NCBI RefSeq assembly: GCF_001428065.1
Contig: NZ_LMSE01000007.1
Location: forward strand, 15,037 to 79,036
DNA from: Nostocoides sp. Soil756
GTDB lineage: Bacteria > Actinomycetota > Actinomycetes > Actinomycetales > Dermatophilaceae
Reading direction: 5' to 3'
DNA length: 64,000 bases
Of the stretch, positions 9,589 through 19,006 are shown piece by piece. The notes under the pieces were generated by a model that saw nothing but the letters and a program-made list of their open reading frames with translations, did no database searches and was not told the origin of the DNA. The position numbers and the translations under genes are program-made. Within the stretch, counting starts at the first letter, position 1. Each line of letters begins with the position of its first letter.

Positions 9589-9798
9589 ATGCACCCCATC
9601 GAAGTCCCCACCCAGTGGGACGACACCGCCCTGCTCACCTTCGAACAGTTCTGCACCCTCATCCACACCCCCCAACGCACCGTCCGCGACTGGCGCCGCC
9701 GCGGCGTCGGCCCGCGCTGGGCCCGCTTCAACGGCACGGGACGCCTCTACACCACCGTCGCCGAAACCCGCCGCTGGCTCGGCATCCCGCGGTCATGA
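9589..9798 (+). CDS. Small helix-turn-helix DNA-binding protein (AlpA/excisionase-like)
   Basis: This 69-residue protein starts at an ATG with a GGAGG site about 7 nt upstream. The sequence TFEQFCTLIHTPQRTVRDWR followed by a GRLY strand-turn resembles the winged helix of MerR-superfamily excisionases and AlpA regulators. It lies 95 bp after the relaxase and overlaps the next gene by four bases (ATGA, 9795-9798), so the two are probably translated together. A role in excision or in controlling element genes is inferred from its position between relaxase and integrase. Confidence 0.7.
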   Translation: MHPIEVPTQWDDTALLTFEQFCTLIHTPQRTVRDWRRRGVGPRWARFNGTGRLYTTVAETRRWLGIPRS

Positions 9799-9983
9799 CA
9801 ACCACCGCGCGCCGTTCCTACGAGACCCTCGCGCAGGCCGCAGAGCGCACCGGGATCAGCACCAAGACGCTTCGACGGCGCAGCGCTGCCGGAGCGTTGA
9901 CCGCCTACCGGTGCGGACGGCTCATCCGCCTGGACCCTGATGACGTGGACCGCATGATGGTCCGCGTCCCCAACGGGCGATGA
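9795..9983 (+). CDS. Excisionase-family (MerR-like HTH) protein
   Basis: The 62-residue protein begins MTTTARRSYETLAQAAERTG and continues with a helix-turn-helix of the excisionase type (ISTKTLRRRSAAGAL, then a wing and LIRLDPDDVDRMM). The ATG overlaps the stop of the preceding HTH gene. Its stop lies 8 bp from the stop of the integrase on the opposite strand, so the two genes converge. In integrative elements such a protein bends DNA at attachment sites to favour excision. That role is inferred from fold and neighbourhood. Its length is normal for the family. Confidence 0.75.
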   Translation: MTTTARRSYETLAQAAERTGISTKTLRRRSAAGALTAYRCGRLIRLDPDDVDRMMVRVPNGR

Positions 9984-9991
9984 CCGATGCG

Positions 9992-11122
9992 CTACTCCCC
10001 GTCGGGATTCGACATCCGGGAGAGGGCTTCGGCGATCTGCCGGTCGCGCCCCTGGGCGGCGTGCTGGTAGCGCAGGGCGGCGTTGACGCTGCTGTGGCCG
10101 AGGCGCTGCTGGAGCTCGGCGAGGGTGGCCCCCGCCATCGCCGCCATCGTGGCGCCGGTGTGGCGCAGGTCGTGGATCCGCAGGTCGGGTCGGCCGGCCT
10201 TCGCCCGCGCCTCCTTCCAGTACTTGTAGAAGCCGGACGGCTGCAGGCTGGAGACCCCGTCCGCCGCCGGGAACAACAGCGCATCGGGCCCAGGTGCGAC
10301 GAAAGCCTGGAGGTGGTGCGCGAGGGCCGGTACGACGTGGGGCGGAATCGCTACGCTCCGGACGCCGGCAGCCGACTTCGGCGTCCCGATGACGGCGCGG
10401 CCGTGAACCTGAGACACAGCGCGCTCGACCCGAACCGTCCCGTTGACGAGGTCGACGTCCCGTCGGCGGAGCTCGAGCATTTCTCCCGACCGCAGAGCAC
10501 ACCAGGCGCCGAGGAGCACCAGCGCCCGGTAGCGCTCGGGCATCGCCTCGACGATGACGGCCAGCTCCTCGACCGTCGCCGGCCGGACGTCCCTGGCTCG
10601 CGGCGCGTTCGACGCACCACGGATGCGGCACGGGTTGACGTCGACGAGGTCGTCGGCGACGGCGGTGTTCATCACCGCCTTGAGCACCCCGTAGGCGCGG
10701 GCCCGGACCGTGGGGGTGGTGGGGTCCATCGAGGACCACCACGCGCGCACGTCGGGCGGCTTGATCTGGACCAACGGCCGAGCGCCGAACGTCGGCAGGA
10801 GGTACTTCGAGAGGATGTGCTCGTACCCCTCCCGGGTCTTCGGCTTGATGTCGCGCGTCGCGACCCAGGTCGTGGCGTAGCCGCCGAAGGTCTCGAGCAC
10901 CGGCGGTGGTGCGGGCGGTTCGGGCGGCTTCGCACGCTCCCAGGTGCCGTCCGCGATCTTCCGGTGCTGCACGCCGAGCCACCCCTCGGCGTCCGCCTTC
11001 GTGAAGAAGGTGACCGGGGCGTTGAGACGGCGAAGATCAGGAGCCATGTAGCTCGCCTGCCAACGGCCCAACGGCAGTTTCCGGATCCGGCCGAACCCGC
11101 GCTGACCGACTCGCCCGCTCAT
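9992..11122 (-). CDS. Tyrosine recombinase / phage-type integrase
   Basis: This 376-residue integrase has an N-terminal arm-binding part (about 1-60), a core-binding SAM-like domain (about 75-170) and a complete catalytic domain: Arg in ALRSGE (about 211), Lys in TPKSAAG (about 249), HDLRH (His 317, Arg 320), LGHSS (His 343) and Tyr 352 in ALRYQH. I chose the ATG at 11122 because MSGRVGQRGFGRIR is a typical integrase beginning. The frame extends upstream to 11230, but those residues are not conserved-looking. The gene begins 157 bp from the 3' end of a tRNA-Thr gene, its presumed integration target, and converges with the excisionase gene. All catalytic residues are present, so it may be active. 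Confidence 0.93.
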   Translation of the reverse strand: MSGRVGQRGFGRIRKLPLGRWQASYMAPDLRRLNAPVTFFTKADAEGWLGVQHRKIADGTWERAKPPEPPAPPPVLETFGGYATTWVATRDIKPKTREGYEHILSKYLLPTFGARPLVQIKPPDVRAWWSSMDPTTPTVRARAYGVLKAVMNTAVADDLVDVNPCRIRGASNAPRARDVRPATVEELAVIVEAMPERYRALVLLGAWCALRSGEMLELRRRDVDLVNGTVRVERAVSQVHGRAVIGTPKSAAGVRSVAIPPHVVPALAHHLQAFVAPGPDALLFPAADGVSSLQPSGFYKYWKEARAKAGRPDLRIHDLRHTGATMAAMAGATLAELQQRLGHSSVNAALRYQHAAQGRDRQIAEALSRMSNPDGE

Positions 11123-11278
11123 GACGAACCGGGATGACACGACCGATTTCGTGCCGCCTGCGTGCCATCCTGGCGACCAATCCTGGCCATCGCTGACCCC
11201 CTGTGTCCACATCGGCAAGGGTGCCGACAAGGCACATCATCCCAGGTGAGAGGCCTATACGGCAAGGTCAGGAGCGAG

Positions 11279-11316
11279 AGCTGGCGGGGGGACTCGAACC
11301 CCCAACCCCCTGTTTA
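11279..11316. other. Putative attachment site overlapping the tRNA-Thr 3' half
   Basis: Tyrosine integrases of this kind normally use the T arm and 3' end of the target tRNA as the core site. The position beside the integrase start fits. No second copy of this segment was found in the first 11 kb, so the far junction must lie left of the window or have decayed. The exact limits given are a guess. Confidence 0.3.
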
Positions 11317-11351
11317 CAAGACAGGTGCGCTACCGGTTGCGCCACGCCAGC
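11279..11351 (-). tRNA. tRNA-Thr (anticodon TGT)
   Basis: Read on the minus strand, the acceptor arms GCTGGCG and CGCCAGC pair fully. The D arm GCGC/GCGC, the anticodon arm CCTGT/ACAGG with loop CTTGTAA (anticodon TGT) and the T arm GGGGG-TTCGAGT-CCCCC are all intact. CCA is not encoded. The 3' end faces the integrase gene, the usual arrangement when an element integrates into a tRNA 3' end and regenerates the gene. Confidence 0.96.
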
Positions 11352-11497
11352 ACGCCGGTCGCCCGGCGGCCCCACACTCTACTGGCCGCTCCACCCGCCA
11401 CCCCGCTGCGAGCCGCGCCCGGCACACCCCTCGCCCTCCGACGACCGAGGACCGCGTGGTCACGAGGGGCATCCGCCCCCCGTTCTGAGCACCCGAG

Positions 11498-12595
11498 TCA
11501 GAGGCGGGCGTCGCGGAACCCGGCGAACACCGCCCGGGTCGCCGGCGTGACCTTCACGATGGACTGCCCGTCACTGCTGGTGCCGATGGCCCCGGGCACG
11601 ACGGTGTGCTTCACCTTGGCCGGGTCGATCCGGTAGAAGGCTGCGAGGAAGGTCAGCGCCGTCTCGGCGTCGACGTCGGTCTGCGCGTACTTGCTGACGA
11701 TGCTCATCTCCTTCGGCAGGATCGCGGGCCCCGCCAGCCGGGCGGCCACGCCGCCGGCGATGAGGATCTCCTGCTGGTGGCGCGACCGGTCGAAGTCGCC
11801 GTTCGGGAACGCGTGCCGCTCGCGGGCGTAGGCCAGGGCGGTGCCGCCGTCGGCGACCTGTCGCCCCTTCTTGACCTTGAGCAGGTCCAGGAACGTGAAG
11901 GCCTTCTCGATGACCAGCGGCACCCCTCCGGACTCGTCCACGATGCTGCGGAAGCCGTTGAAGCCCGTGACGACGTAGCCCTGGAGGTCGATGCCGCTGA
12001 GGTTCTCGATGGTCCGGGCCTCGGCCGACCCGCCGCCGTAGGCGAAGGCCGCGTTGATCTTCGAGGTGCCCCCGGTCGACAGCGGCACGTAGAGGTCGCG
12101 GGGGATGCCGACGATGCCGGCGCCGCCGCGGCCGTCGAGGCCGACGATCTGCAACGTGTCGGTGCGGCTGCCCTTGAGGTTGCTGCCGCGCGCGTCCGAG
12201 CCCATGACGAGCATGAACCTCGGGAAGCGACCGAGGTCGGTGCCCTTGCCGAGCGACGGCCACCAGCCCCCCACGACCTTCCACTGCGGTCCGACCGCGA
12301 GCGTGACGTCGTCGCCGGAGGTGACGACGGCGACCTTCTCCTTCATCCACGTGCCGAGGGTGGCGGTGGCCTCGACGCCCGTCTTCCCGGCGTAGACCTT
12401 CGCGACCGCGGCCGTCAGCGCGGCGTCCGCGCCGTCGACCACCACGGCCGGGGTGGGCGTCGGCGTGGGGCTCGCGGAGGCCGCGGCGGCCGAGGAGGGG
12501 CCGGCCGCGGTCGGAGCGGCCTGGTCGCCACCACCGGAGCATCCGGCCGCGAGCGCGAGGACGACGACGAGGGCCAGGGGCGTACGGATGCGCAT
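11498..12595 (-). CDS. LytR-CpsA-Psr (LCP) family lipoprotein
   Basis: The 365-residue protein starts at ATG 12595 with a lipoprotein signal (LALVVVLALAAGC), a Ser/Thr/Pro/Ala-rich linker, and an LCP domain containing the family marks MGSDARG, SRTDTLQIV, GIPRDLYV, KINAAFAYGG and YARERH. LCP proteins attach secondary wall polymers such as teichoic acids or arabinogalactan-type glycans to peptidoglycan outside the membrane. A lipid anchor in place of the usual N-terminal membrane helix is slightly unusual. It is the first gene right of the tRNA, transcribed toward it, and lies 58 bp downstream of the ThrE-like gene on the same strand. A second LCP gene is at 43,973. Confidence 0.88.
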   Translation of the reverse strand: MRIRTPLALVVVLALAAGCSGGGDQAAPTAAGPSSAAAASASPTPTPTPAVVVDGADAALTAAVAKVYAGKTGVEATATLGTWMKEKVAVVTSGDDVTLAVGPQWKVVGGWWPSLGKGTDLGRFPRFMLVMGSDARGSNLKGSRTDTLQIVGLDGRGGAGIVGIPRDLYVPLSTGGTSKINAAFAYGGGSAEARTIENLSGIDLQGYVVTGFNGFRSIVDESGGVPLVIEKAFTFLDLLKVKKGRQVADGGTALAYARERHAFPNGDFDRSRHQQEILIAGGVAARLAGPAILPKEMSIVSKYAQTDVDAETALTFLAAFYRIDPAKVKHTVVPGAIGTSSDGQSIVKVTPATRAVFAGFRDARL

Positions 12596-12653
12596 GGCGC
12601 AGAGGGTAGGCGCCCACCCGGGACGACCGCGAGCGGCCCGCCGAACCCGCAGG

Positions 12654-14114
12654 TCAGGCCGTGTCGCCCTCGACCCGGCCCTGGGTGGCACCGCGCATCC
12701 GGCGGTCCCAGGGGGCGGCGATGAACTCACCCAGCACCGTGCCGGTCGCGATGGCCAGCAGCGCCGCGCCCGCGCCGAGGAGCGTGGTGATGCCCGCCTG
12801 GAGCGAGAGCAAGCCCTGGTCCGAGCCCTGCGCCACCATCTCGTACAGCCCCCGGAAGATCGTCAGACCGGGCAGCAGGCCGAAGCTCGCCGGCACCACG
12901 AGGACCATCGAGGGCGCGTCCATCCGCTGGGCCACCAACCGGCCCATCACCCCGACGGCCACCGCGCCGATGCCCGTCGCCGTGACCGCTCCGACGTCGA
13001 GCACGCGCGTCAGCAGGGCCACGACCACCACGCCCACCACCGTCAGCACGGCCGTGGGGACCACCAGGCGACGACGGCTCTGCACCGTGACGGCCGCGGC
13101 CAGCCCCACGACGAGGGCACCCATCACGGCCGGCACGATCGGCGCCTGGGTCACCCGCAGGTCGAGGACGGCCGGCGACACGAACGGCGCTCCGGTGGAG
13201 GTGACGACGGTGAGCAGGATCCCGAGCCCCCCGGCGATCCCGATGATCAGCCCCGTGAGCGAGAGCAGCACCGCCAGCAGCCGCCCGGCCCCGGTGAGGG
13301 GGTAGCCGAAGATGACGTCCTCGATGGCCGCCGCCATGGTGCGCCCCGGCAGCATCGCCACGATGCCGCCCGCCACCACGAACGCGAAGTCCTTCTCGCT
13401 CAGCGGGATGACGCCGAGCGCGCCGAGGACGAACGCTACGCCGGCCAACAGTGTCGCGGCCACGGCGTTGATGGCGTTGCCGTAGAACTCCGGCAGCCCG
13501 ACCCGCATGTGGGTGCGCGAGACCCCGGCGACGGCGAGCACCACCACCACGGTGACGACCGCTGCGCCGACCCCGGCTCCGATGATGACCGCGACGGCGG
13601 CCGCCAGGAAGGCGTTGGCCACCGAGACCGCCCACGCCGGGAAGTTGCGGGGGTGCCGCTCGATCGAGCGCAGCCGTTCGCGCGCCTCCGCGGGGGTGAC
13701 CTCCCCCGCCACCAGTGACTGCACGAGGCGGTGGACCGCGACCAGGCGGGCGTAGTCGTGGCGGCTGTGCCGCACCACGGTGAGGAGGGTGTGCGGGCTG
13801 CCGTCGCTGCTGGTGGCCTGCACCAGGATCGACTGCAGGGTGATGTCGAGCTCGATCCGGTCGACACCGGCGGCCGCGGCCACCGCGGCGATGCTGCCCT
13901 CGACCTGGGGTGCCCCGGCCCCGCAGCGCAGCATCAGCTCGCCCACCTTGACGGCCAGGTCGAGGCCCTCGCGCACCGCCTGGTCCTCGCCGGCGCGGCC
14001 CGGGATGCGGGCGTGCCGGTAGGGCGTGCGCCGCAGCAGGTCGGCCATCGGCATCGGCTCGGTCGGGAAGTCGCCACGCAGGATGCGAGGACGGCGCTGG
14101 CGGGGGTCGCTCAT
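12654..14114 (-). CDS. ThrE-type threonine/serine exporter family protein
   Basis: This 486-residue protein has an N-terminal cytosolic domain (about 1-160, with LMLRCGAGAPQVE and LDITLQSILVQA), which resembles the ThrE/DUF1212 part, followed by about ten hydrophobic segments, including the DUF3815-like C-terminal half. Members export threonine and serine by proton exchange, but substrates vary. The ATG at 14114 overlaps the TGA of the upstream kinase gene (ATGA), implying coupled translation. It ends 58 bp before the LCP gene. Regulation by the coupled kinase is possible but unproven. Confidence 0.87.
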   Translation of the reverse strand: MSDPRQRRPRILRGDFPTEPMPMADLLRRTPYRHARIPGRAGEDQAVREGLDLAVKVGELMLRCGAGAPQVEGSIAAVAAAAGVDRIELDITLQSILVQATSSDGSPHTLLTVVRHSRHDYARLVAVHRLVQSLVAGEVTPAEARERLRSIERHPRNFPAWAVSVANAFLAAAVAVIIGAGVGAAVVTVVVVLAVAGVSRTHMRVGLPEFYGNAINAVAATLLAGVAFVLGALGVIPLSEKDFAFVVAGGIVAMLPGRTMAAAIEDVIFGYPLTGAGRLLAVLLSLTGLIIGIAGGLGILLTVVTSTGAPFVSPAVLDLRVTQAPIVPAVMGALVVGLAAAVTVQSRRRLVVPTAVLTVVGVVVVALLTRVLDVGAVTATGIGAVAVGVMGRLVAQRMDAPSMVLVVPASFGLLPGLTIFRGLYEMVAQGSDQGLLSLQAGITTLLGAGAALLAIATGTVLGEFIAAPWDRRMRGATQGRVEGDTA

Positions 14115-15811
14115 ATCGCCGGGACCACCGAGTCGACCCACCCGGGAGCCTGCACCAGCGGCCACCAGGCCGGGCCGCCCCGCCCGACCGCGACGGCGAC
14201 CAGCACCGCGCCCGCCAGCAGCGCCACCACGACCAGGAGCCGGTGCGCGGTGGGGTGGCCGGTCATCCCCCGCACCAGGCTGCGGCTACCGCGCCGCAGG
14301 CCGGCTCCGCCGGGGCCCCACCAGGCCGTGAGGGCGGTGAAGATGCCGGCCGCCAGCAACGGCAGCGGGCTGTCGGCGGCCACGGAGCGGACCTCGACGG
14401 TCTCGACGACCAGGGCGGTGGCGAACATCGCGCAGATCCCCACGACCAGCGGGGCCAGCAGGGTGACCACGGCGCCGACGGCCCCCATCAGCACGTGCCA
14501 GGGGCCGGTGACGACCGAGAGGGCGAGGTCGCTGCCCCGCGGACCGCGGGTGTGCCGGCGCACCATCAGCGAGGTGACCGCCCGGTCGGCGGTGCGCGCC
14601 AGGACGACCCAGGCGGCCAGCACCAGCAGCGCCACCAGGGGCGCCGCCACCGTGAGACCGGCGAGCAGGGCCAGCAGCGCCAGCAGCGCGCCCGAGCGCG
14701 TCGGCAGCCCGATGCGCGGGTCGAGGCGCACCTCCAGCGCGTCGTCCTCGTCGTCGTCGCGCCAGGCGGCGGGCGCCAGGGCCGGCCGTTGCTGCACGGG
14801 AGGCAGCGCCACCCGAGGCGGCGGGGGCGGGCCGTACCCCGGCGGCGTGGTGTCGACCGGCGGGCCGACCGGCGGTGGCGGCTGGGTGGGGAGCTGTGCC
14901 GTGCGCGCGGCGAGCACCTCGGTGGACGGGCGGCTGCGTCGTACGTCGATGGCGGCCGTGGCCGGGGCGCCATGGGCGTAGGACTCCAGCGCCCGGACGA
15001 CCTCGTGGTGGTGGGGTCGCTCGTCGGGATACGGCGACAGCGCGGCGTACAGGAGCGGCTCGATGCGCGGGTCGACGGCCACGAGGTCGGGCTCGCCCGC
15101 GGCCACCCGAGCCAGCACCGCACTCATCCCGCCCCGGCCGAAGGGTGGCGTGCCGCTGGCCGCGAACGCGGTCGTGGCCGCCCAGCCCCACCAGTCGGTG
15201 GCCGGGGTGACGTCCTCGCCGCTGACCACCTCGGGCGCCAGGTAGCCGGGAGTCCCCATCACCAGGCCCGCACTGGTGAGCCGGATGTCGTCGACGACAT
15301 GGGCGATGCCGAAGTCGATGAGCACCGGACCCCCGTCGACCAGCAGCACGTTGCCCGGCTTCACGTCACGGTGCACGACCCCGGCCGAGTGGATGGCGTC
15401 GAGCGCCTCGGCCAGCCCCTCGGCCACCCGGTGCAGCTCGGTCGGCGAGAGGGGGCCGCGCTGCTCGACGCGCTCGTCGAGCGAGGGTCCGTCGACGAAG
15501 CGGGTGACGACGTAGGGGGTGGGGCCGTCGACGTCGGCGTCGACGACCGGCGCCACCCGCGGGCTGCGGATGCGGCTCAGGGTGTCGACCTCACGGACCA
15601 GGCGGGCGCGGGCATCGGGGTCGTCGGCCACGTGCTGGCGCAGCAGCTTCAGGGCGAACGCCCGACCCTGCCGGTCGAGGGCCAGGTGGACCACACCCAT
15701 CCCCCCCTCACCGAGGCGCTGGACCAGCCGGTACTGGCCGAGCCGGGCGTGCGTGCTCGGCTCGGGCGTGGCCTCCGGTCCGGTGCCGTCGGCGAGGGCG
15801 TCGGCGGTCAT
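14111..15811 (-). CDS. Membrane Ser/Thr protein kinase with multi-helix C-terminus
   Basis: Residues about 25-270 form a Hanks-type kinase: glycine loop GEGGMGVV, lysine in ALKLL, catalytic HRDVKPGN, DFG, and a threonine-containing activation segment ending GTPGYLAPE. A proline-rich linker (about 295-350) leads to a C-terminal part with six or so hydrophobic segments, rather than the single helix plus PASTA repeats of PknB-type kinases. The length is 566 residues. The stop overlaps the start of the ThrE-like gene by four bases. The downstream membrane protein is an obvious candidate partner, but that is inference. Confidence 0.88.
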   Translation of the reverse strand: MTADALADGTGPEATPEPSTHARLGQYRLVQRLGEGGMGVVHLALDRQGRAFALKLLRQHVADDPDARARLVREVDTLSRIRSPRVAPVVDADVDGPTPYVVTRFVDGPSLDERVEQRGPLSPTELHRVAEGLAEALDAIHSAGVVHRDVKPGNVLLVDGGPVLIDFGIAHVVDDIRLTSAGLVMGTPGYLAPEVVSGEDVTPATDWWGWAATTAFAASGTPPFGRGGMSAVLARVAAGEPDLVAVDPRIEPLLYAALSPYPDERPHHHEVVRALESYAHGAPATAAIDVRRSRPSTEVLAARTAQLPTQPPPPVGPPVDTTPPGYGPPPPPRVALPPVQQRPALAPAAWRDDDEDDALEVRLDPRIGLPTRSGALLALLALLAGLTVAAPLVALLVLAAWVVLARTADRAVTSLMVRRHTRGPRGSDLALSVVTGPWHVLMGAVGAVVTLLAPLVVGICAMFATALVVETVEVRSVAADSPLPLLAAGIFTALTAWWGPGGAGLRRGSRSLVRGMTGHPTAHRLLVVVALLAGAVLVAVAVGRGGPAWWPLVQAPGWVDSVVPAI

Positions 15812-15869
15812 GCCCCCACGGTAGGGGGTCGGCCTGGGCGCGGGCTGGAGGCCGCGGCCCGGCCCGCGG

Positions 15870-16298
15870 CTACTGCTGGATGTAGTCGCGCAGCTGGTCG
15901 CGCTCGGCCTGCAGGGTGTCGATCCGGAACTTCACGATGTCGCCGATGGACACGATCGCCCCCAGGGCCCCGTCGACCAGGACGGGGACGTGGCGGATGC
16001 GACGGTCGGTCATCAGCGCCGCCATGTCCTCGAGGGAGTCCTCGGGGGTGCAGGTGTGCACCTCGGCGGTCATGATCCGCTGCACGGGCGCGTCGAGCAG
16101 GTCGGCACCGTCGGTGTGCAGGTGGCGCACCACGTCGCGCTCGCTGACGATGCCGTGGACGCCCGCGCCGTCGTCGCTGACCACGACGGCGCCGATGCGG
16201 TGCTCGGCCAGCAGCGCCAGGAGCTCCCGCACGGTGGCGTCCGACCGCACCGTGACGACGGCAACGCCCTTGCGCTTCACGACGTCCGCGATCCTCAT
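15870..16298 (-). CDS. CBS-domain pair protein
   Basis: A 142-residue protein made almost entirely of two CBS motifs: residues about 8-60 (ELLALLAEHRIGAVVVSDD, GIVSERDVV) and about 75-128 (IMTAEVHTCTPEDSLED, IRHVPVLVDG, GIVSIGDIV-like). CBS pairs bind adenine nucleotides such as AMP, ATP or S-adenosylmethionine and act as energy or ligand sensors. Many stand-alone actinobacterial forms resemble hypoxia-response protein 1. The ATG at 16298 is clear. It lies upstream of the kinase gene on the same strand with a 58-bp gap. Its partner is unknown. Confidence 0.88.
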   Translation of the reverse strand: MRIADVVKRKGVAVVTVRSDATVRELLALLAEHRIGAVVVSDDGAGVHGIVSERDVVRHLHTDGADLLDAPVQRIMTAEVHTCTPEDSLEDMAALMTDRRIRHVPVLVDGALGAIVSIGDIVKFRIDTLQAERDQLRDYIQQ

Positions 16299-16436
16299 GG
16301 CCCCACCGTAGGGCGGTCGACCGCGACGCGCCAGAGATGCGGCGGCCGTCCCTGGGGCCCGGACGTGGCGGCGTTCCCCGCGGACGGCCCTCCCCGGCGC
16401 CCCACCGGCCGGGCTATCCTCGGAACACCGTGTGCA

Positions 16437-16511
16437 CCGACGCAGACGGGAGCTCCACCCTTTACAACGGATCGTCCGGCACGTTCCTGCCGGTGAAGGA
16501 AAGGCAAAGAC
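16437..16511 (+). promoter_or_regulatory. Structured mRNA leader of the sugar-ABC ATPase gene (msiK-motif candidate)
   Basis: Directly before the ATPase gene lies GGGAGCTCC, then a hairpin CCGGCA-CGTTCC-TGCCGG (16476-16493), then the purine-rich ribosome site GAAGGAAAGG. An RNA motif named msiK is known in the leaders of msiK genes of actinobacteria. Position and gene match, but I could not compare with the consensus, so this is a candidate. Confidence 0.45.
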
Positions 16512-16514
16512 GCC

Positions 16515-17615
<1,101 letters not shown>

Positions 17616-17644
17616 CCGGGGCCTTCGACACGACGACATCGGCG

Positions 17645-17675
17645 GCGCCCCGGACGAGCAGCTCGTCCGGGGCGC
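17645..17675 (+). terminator. Hairpin terminator after msiK
   Basis: GCGCCCCGGACGAG (17645-17658) and CTCGTCCGGGGCGC (17662-17675) form a perfect 14-bp stem with a 3-nt loop, 29 bp after the stop codon. No T-run follows, as is common in high-GC actinobacteria. Confidence 0.8.
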
Positions 17676-17724
17676 GGCCGCGTCGGGCACCGCCCTCCGC
17701 CCACCACCGCCCGCTGGAGCACCC

Positions 17725-18975
17725 ATGGCCCTCGAGCTGACCGCCGCCCGGCCCGACCCGGCGCTGCTCGACCTGCCGTGGCGGGTCCCGCTCGAGGAGT
17801 GGCCCGAGGACATCCTCGCCGCCCTGCCCCGCGGCATCTCGCGGCACGTGGTCCGCTTCGTGCGCCTCTCCGGTCGGGTGCTCGCCATCAAGGAGATCAA
17901 GGACGACATCGCGCGGCGCGAGTACGACATGCTGCGCAACCTCGGCCGGCTGCACCTGCCCGCGGTCGAGCCGTTCGCGGTGGTCAGCGGGCGCGTCGGC
18001 CTCGACGGTGAACCCTTGGACGCCTGCCTGGTCACCCGCCACCTGCAGTTCTCGCTGCCCTACCGCGCGCTCTACAGCCAGTCGCTGCGCAAGGGCACGG
18101 CGACCCGCCTCATCGACGCCCTCGCCGTGCTCCTGGTGCGCCTCCACCTGGCGGGGTTCTGGTGGGGAGATGTCTCGTTGTCCAACACCCTGTTCCGGCG
18201 CGACGCGGGGGCCTTCGCGGCCTACCTGGTCGACGCCGAGACCGGCGAGCTGCGCGAGCGGCTCAGCGACGGCCAGCGCGAGCACGACCTGGACATTGCC
18301 CGGGTCAACATCGCCGGTGAGCTGATGGACCTCGAGGCGGGCGGGCTGCTCCAGGAGGAGCGCGACCCGGTCGAGGTCAGCGAGCGCATCGTCACCCGCT
18401 ACCGCGAGCTCTGGGCCACGCTCACCGACGAGGAGACCATCGACGACTCGGAGCGCTGGCGGGTCGACGACCGCATCCGGCGCCTCAACGCCGTCGGGTT
18501 CGACGTCGACGAGCTCGAGATCACCACCGACATCGACGGCACCTCGATCCGGTTGCAGCCCAAGGTCGTCGACGCCGGTCACCACTCACGGCGGCTGCTG
18601 CGGCTCACCGGGCTCGACGTGCGCGAGAACCAGGCGCGCCGGCTGCTCAACGACCTCGACGCCTTCACCGCGGGGACCGGGCGCCAGGGGGAGGACGAGG
18701 AGATCGTCGCCCACGACTGGCTGAACCGCATCTACGAGCCGGTGACGCGGCGGGTCCCGCGCGAGCTCACCGGCAAGCTCGAGCCGGCCGAGGTCTTCCA
18801 CGAGGTGCTCGAGCACCGCTGGTACCTGGCCGAGCGGGCCCAGCACGACATCCCGATGGAGGAGGCCATCGACGACTACCTGGCGTCGGTGCTGCCGGCC
18901 AAGCCCGACGAGCGGGCGGTGCTCGGCGTCGACACCGCCGAGATGCCGGTCATCGACACCCGGCCGGGGCGCTGA
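17725..18975 (+). CDS. DUF4032 protein with kinase-like N-terminus
   Basis: This 416-residue protein is conserved in actinobacteria. Its first half resembles lipopolysaccharide-kinase or aminoglycoside-kinase folds: a lysine in VLAIKEIKDD, and a catalytic-like segment WWGDVSLSNTLF near residue 150 that matches the HGDxxxxN pattern loosely. The second half is the DUF4032 region with acidic repeats. Substrate and reaction are unknown. It stands alone between the msiK terminator and the convergent DUF2752 gene. The ATG at 17725 follows a GGAG site (ctGGAGcacccATG). Confidence 0.85.
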   Translation: MALELTAARPDPALLDLPWRVPLEEWPEDILAALPRGISRHVVRFVRLSGRVLAIKEIKDDIARREYDMLRNLGRLHLPAVEPFAVVSGRVGLDGEPLDACLVTRHLQFSLPYRALYSQSLRKGTATRLIDALAVLLVRLHLAGFWWGDVSLSNTLFRRDAGAFAAYLVDAETGELRERLSDGQREHDLDIARVNIAGELMDLEAGGLLQEERDPVEVSERIVTRYRELWATLTDEETIDDSERWRVDDRIRRLNAVGFDVDELEITTDIDGTSIRLQPKVVDAGHHSRRLLRLTGLDVRENQARRLLNDLDAFTAGTGRQGEDEEIVAHDWLNRIYEPVTRRVPRELTGKLEPAEVFHEVLEHRWYLAERAQHDIPMEEAIDDYLASVLPAKPDERAVLGVDTAEMPVIDTRPGR

Positions 18976-19006
18976 CCCTCGAGGCCCGCCTGCGGAGGCC
19001 GGCGGG

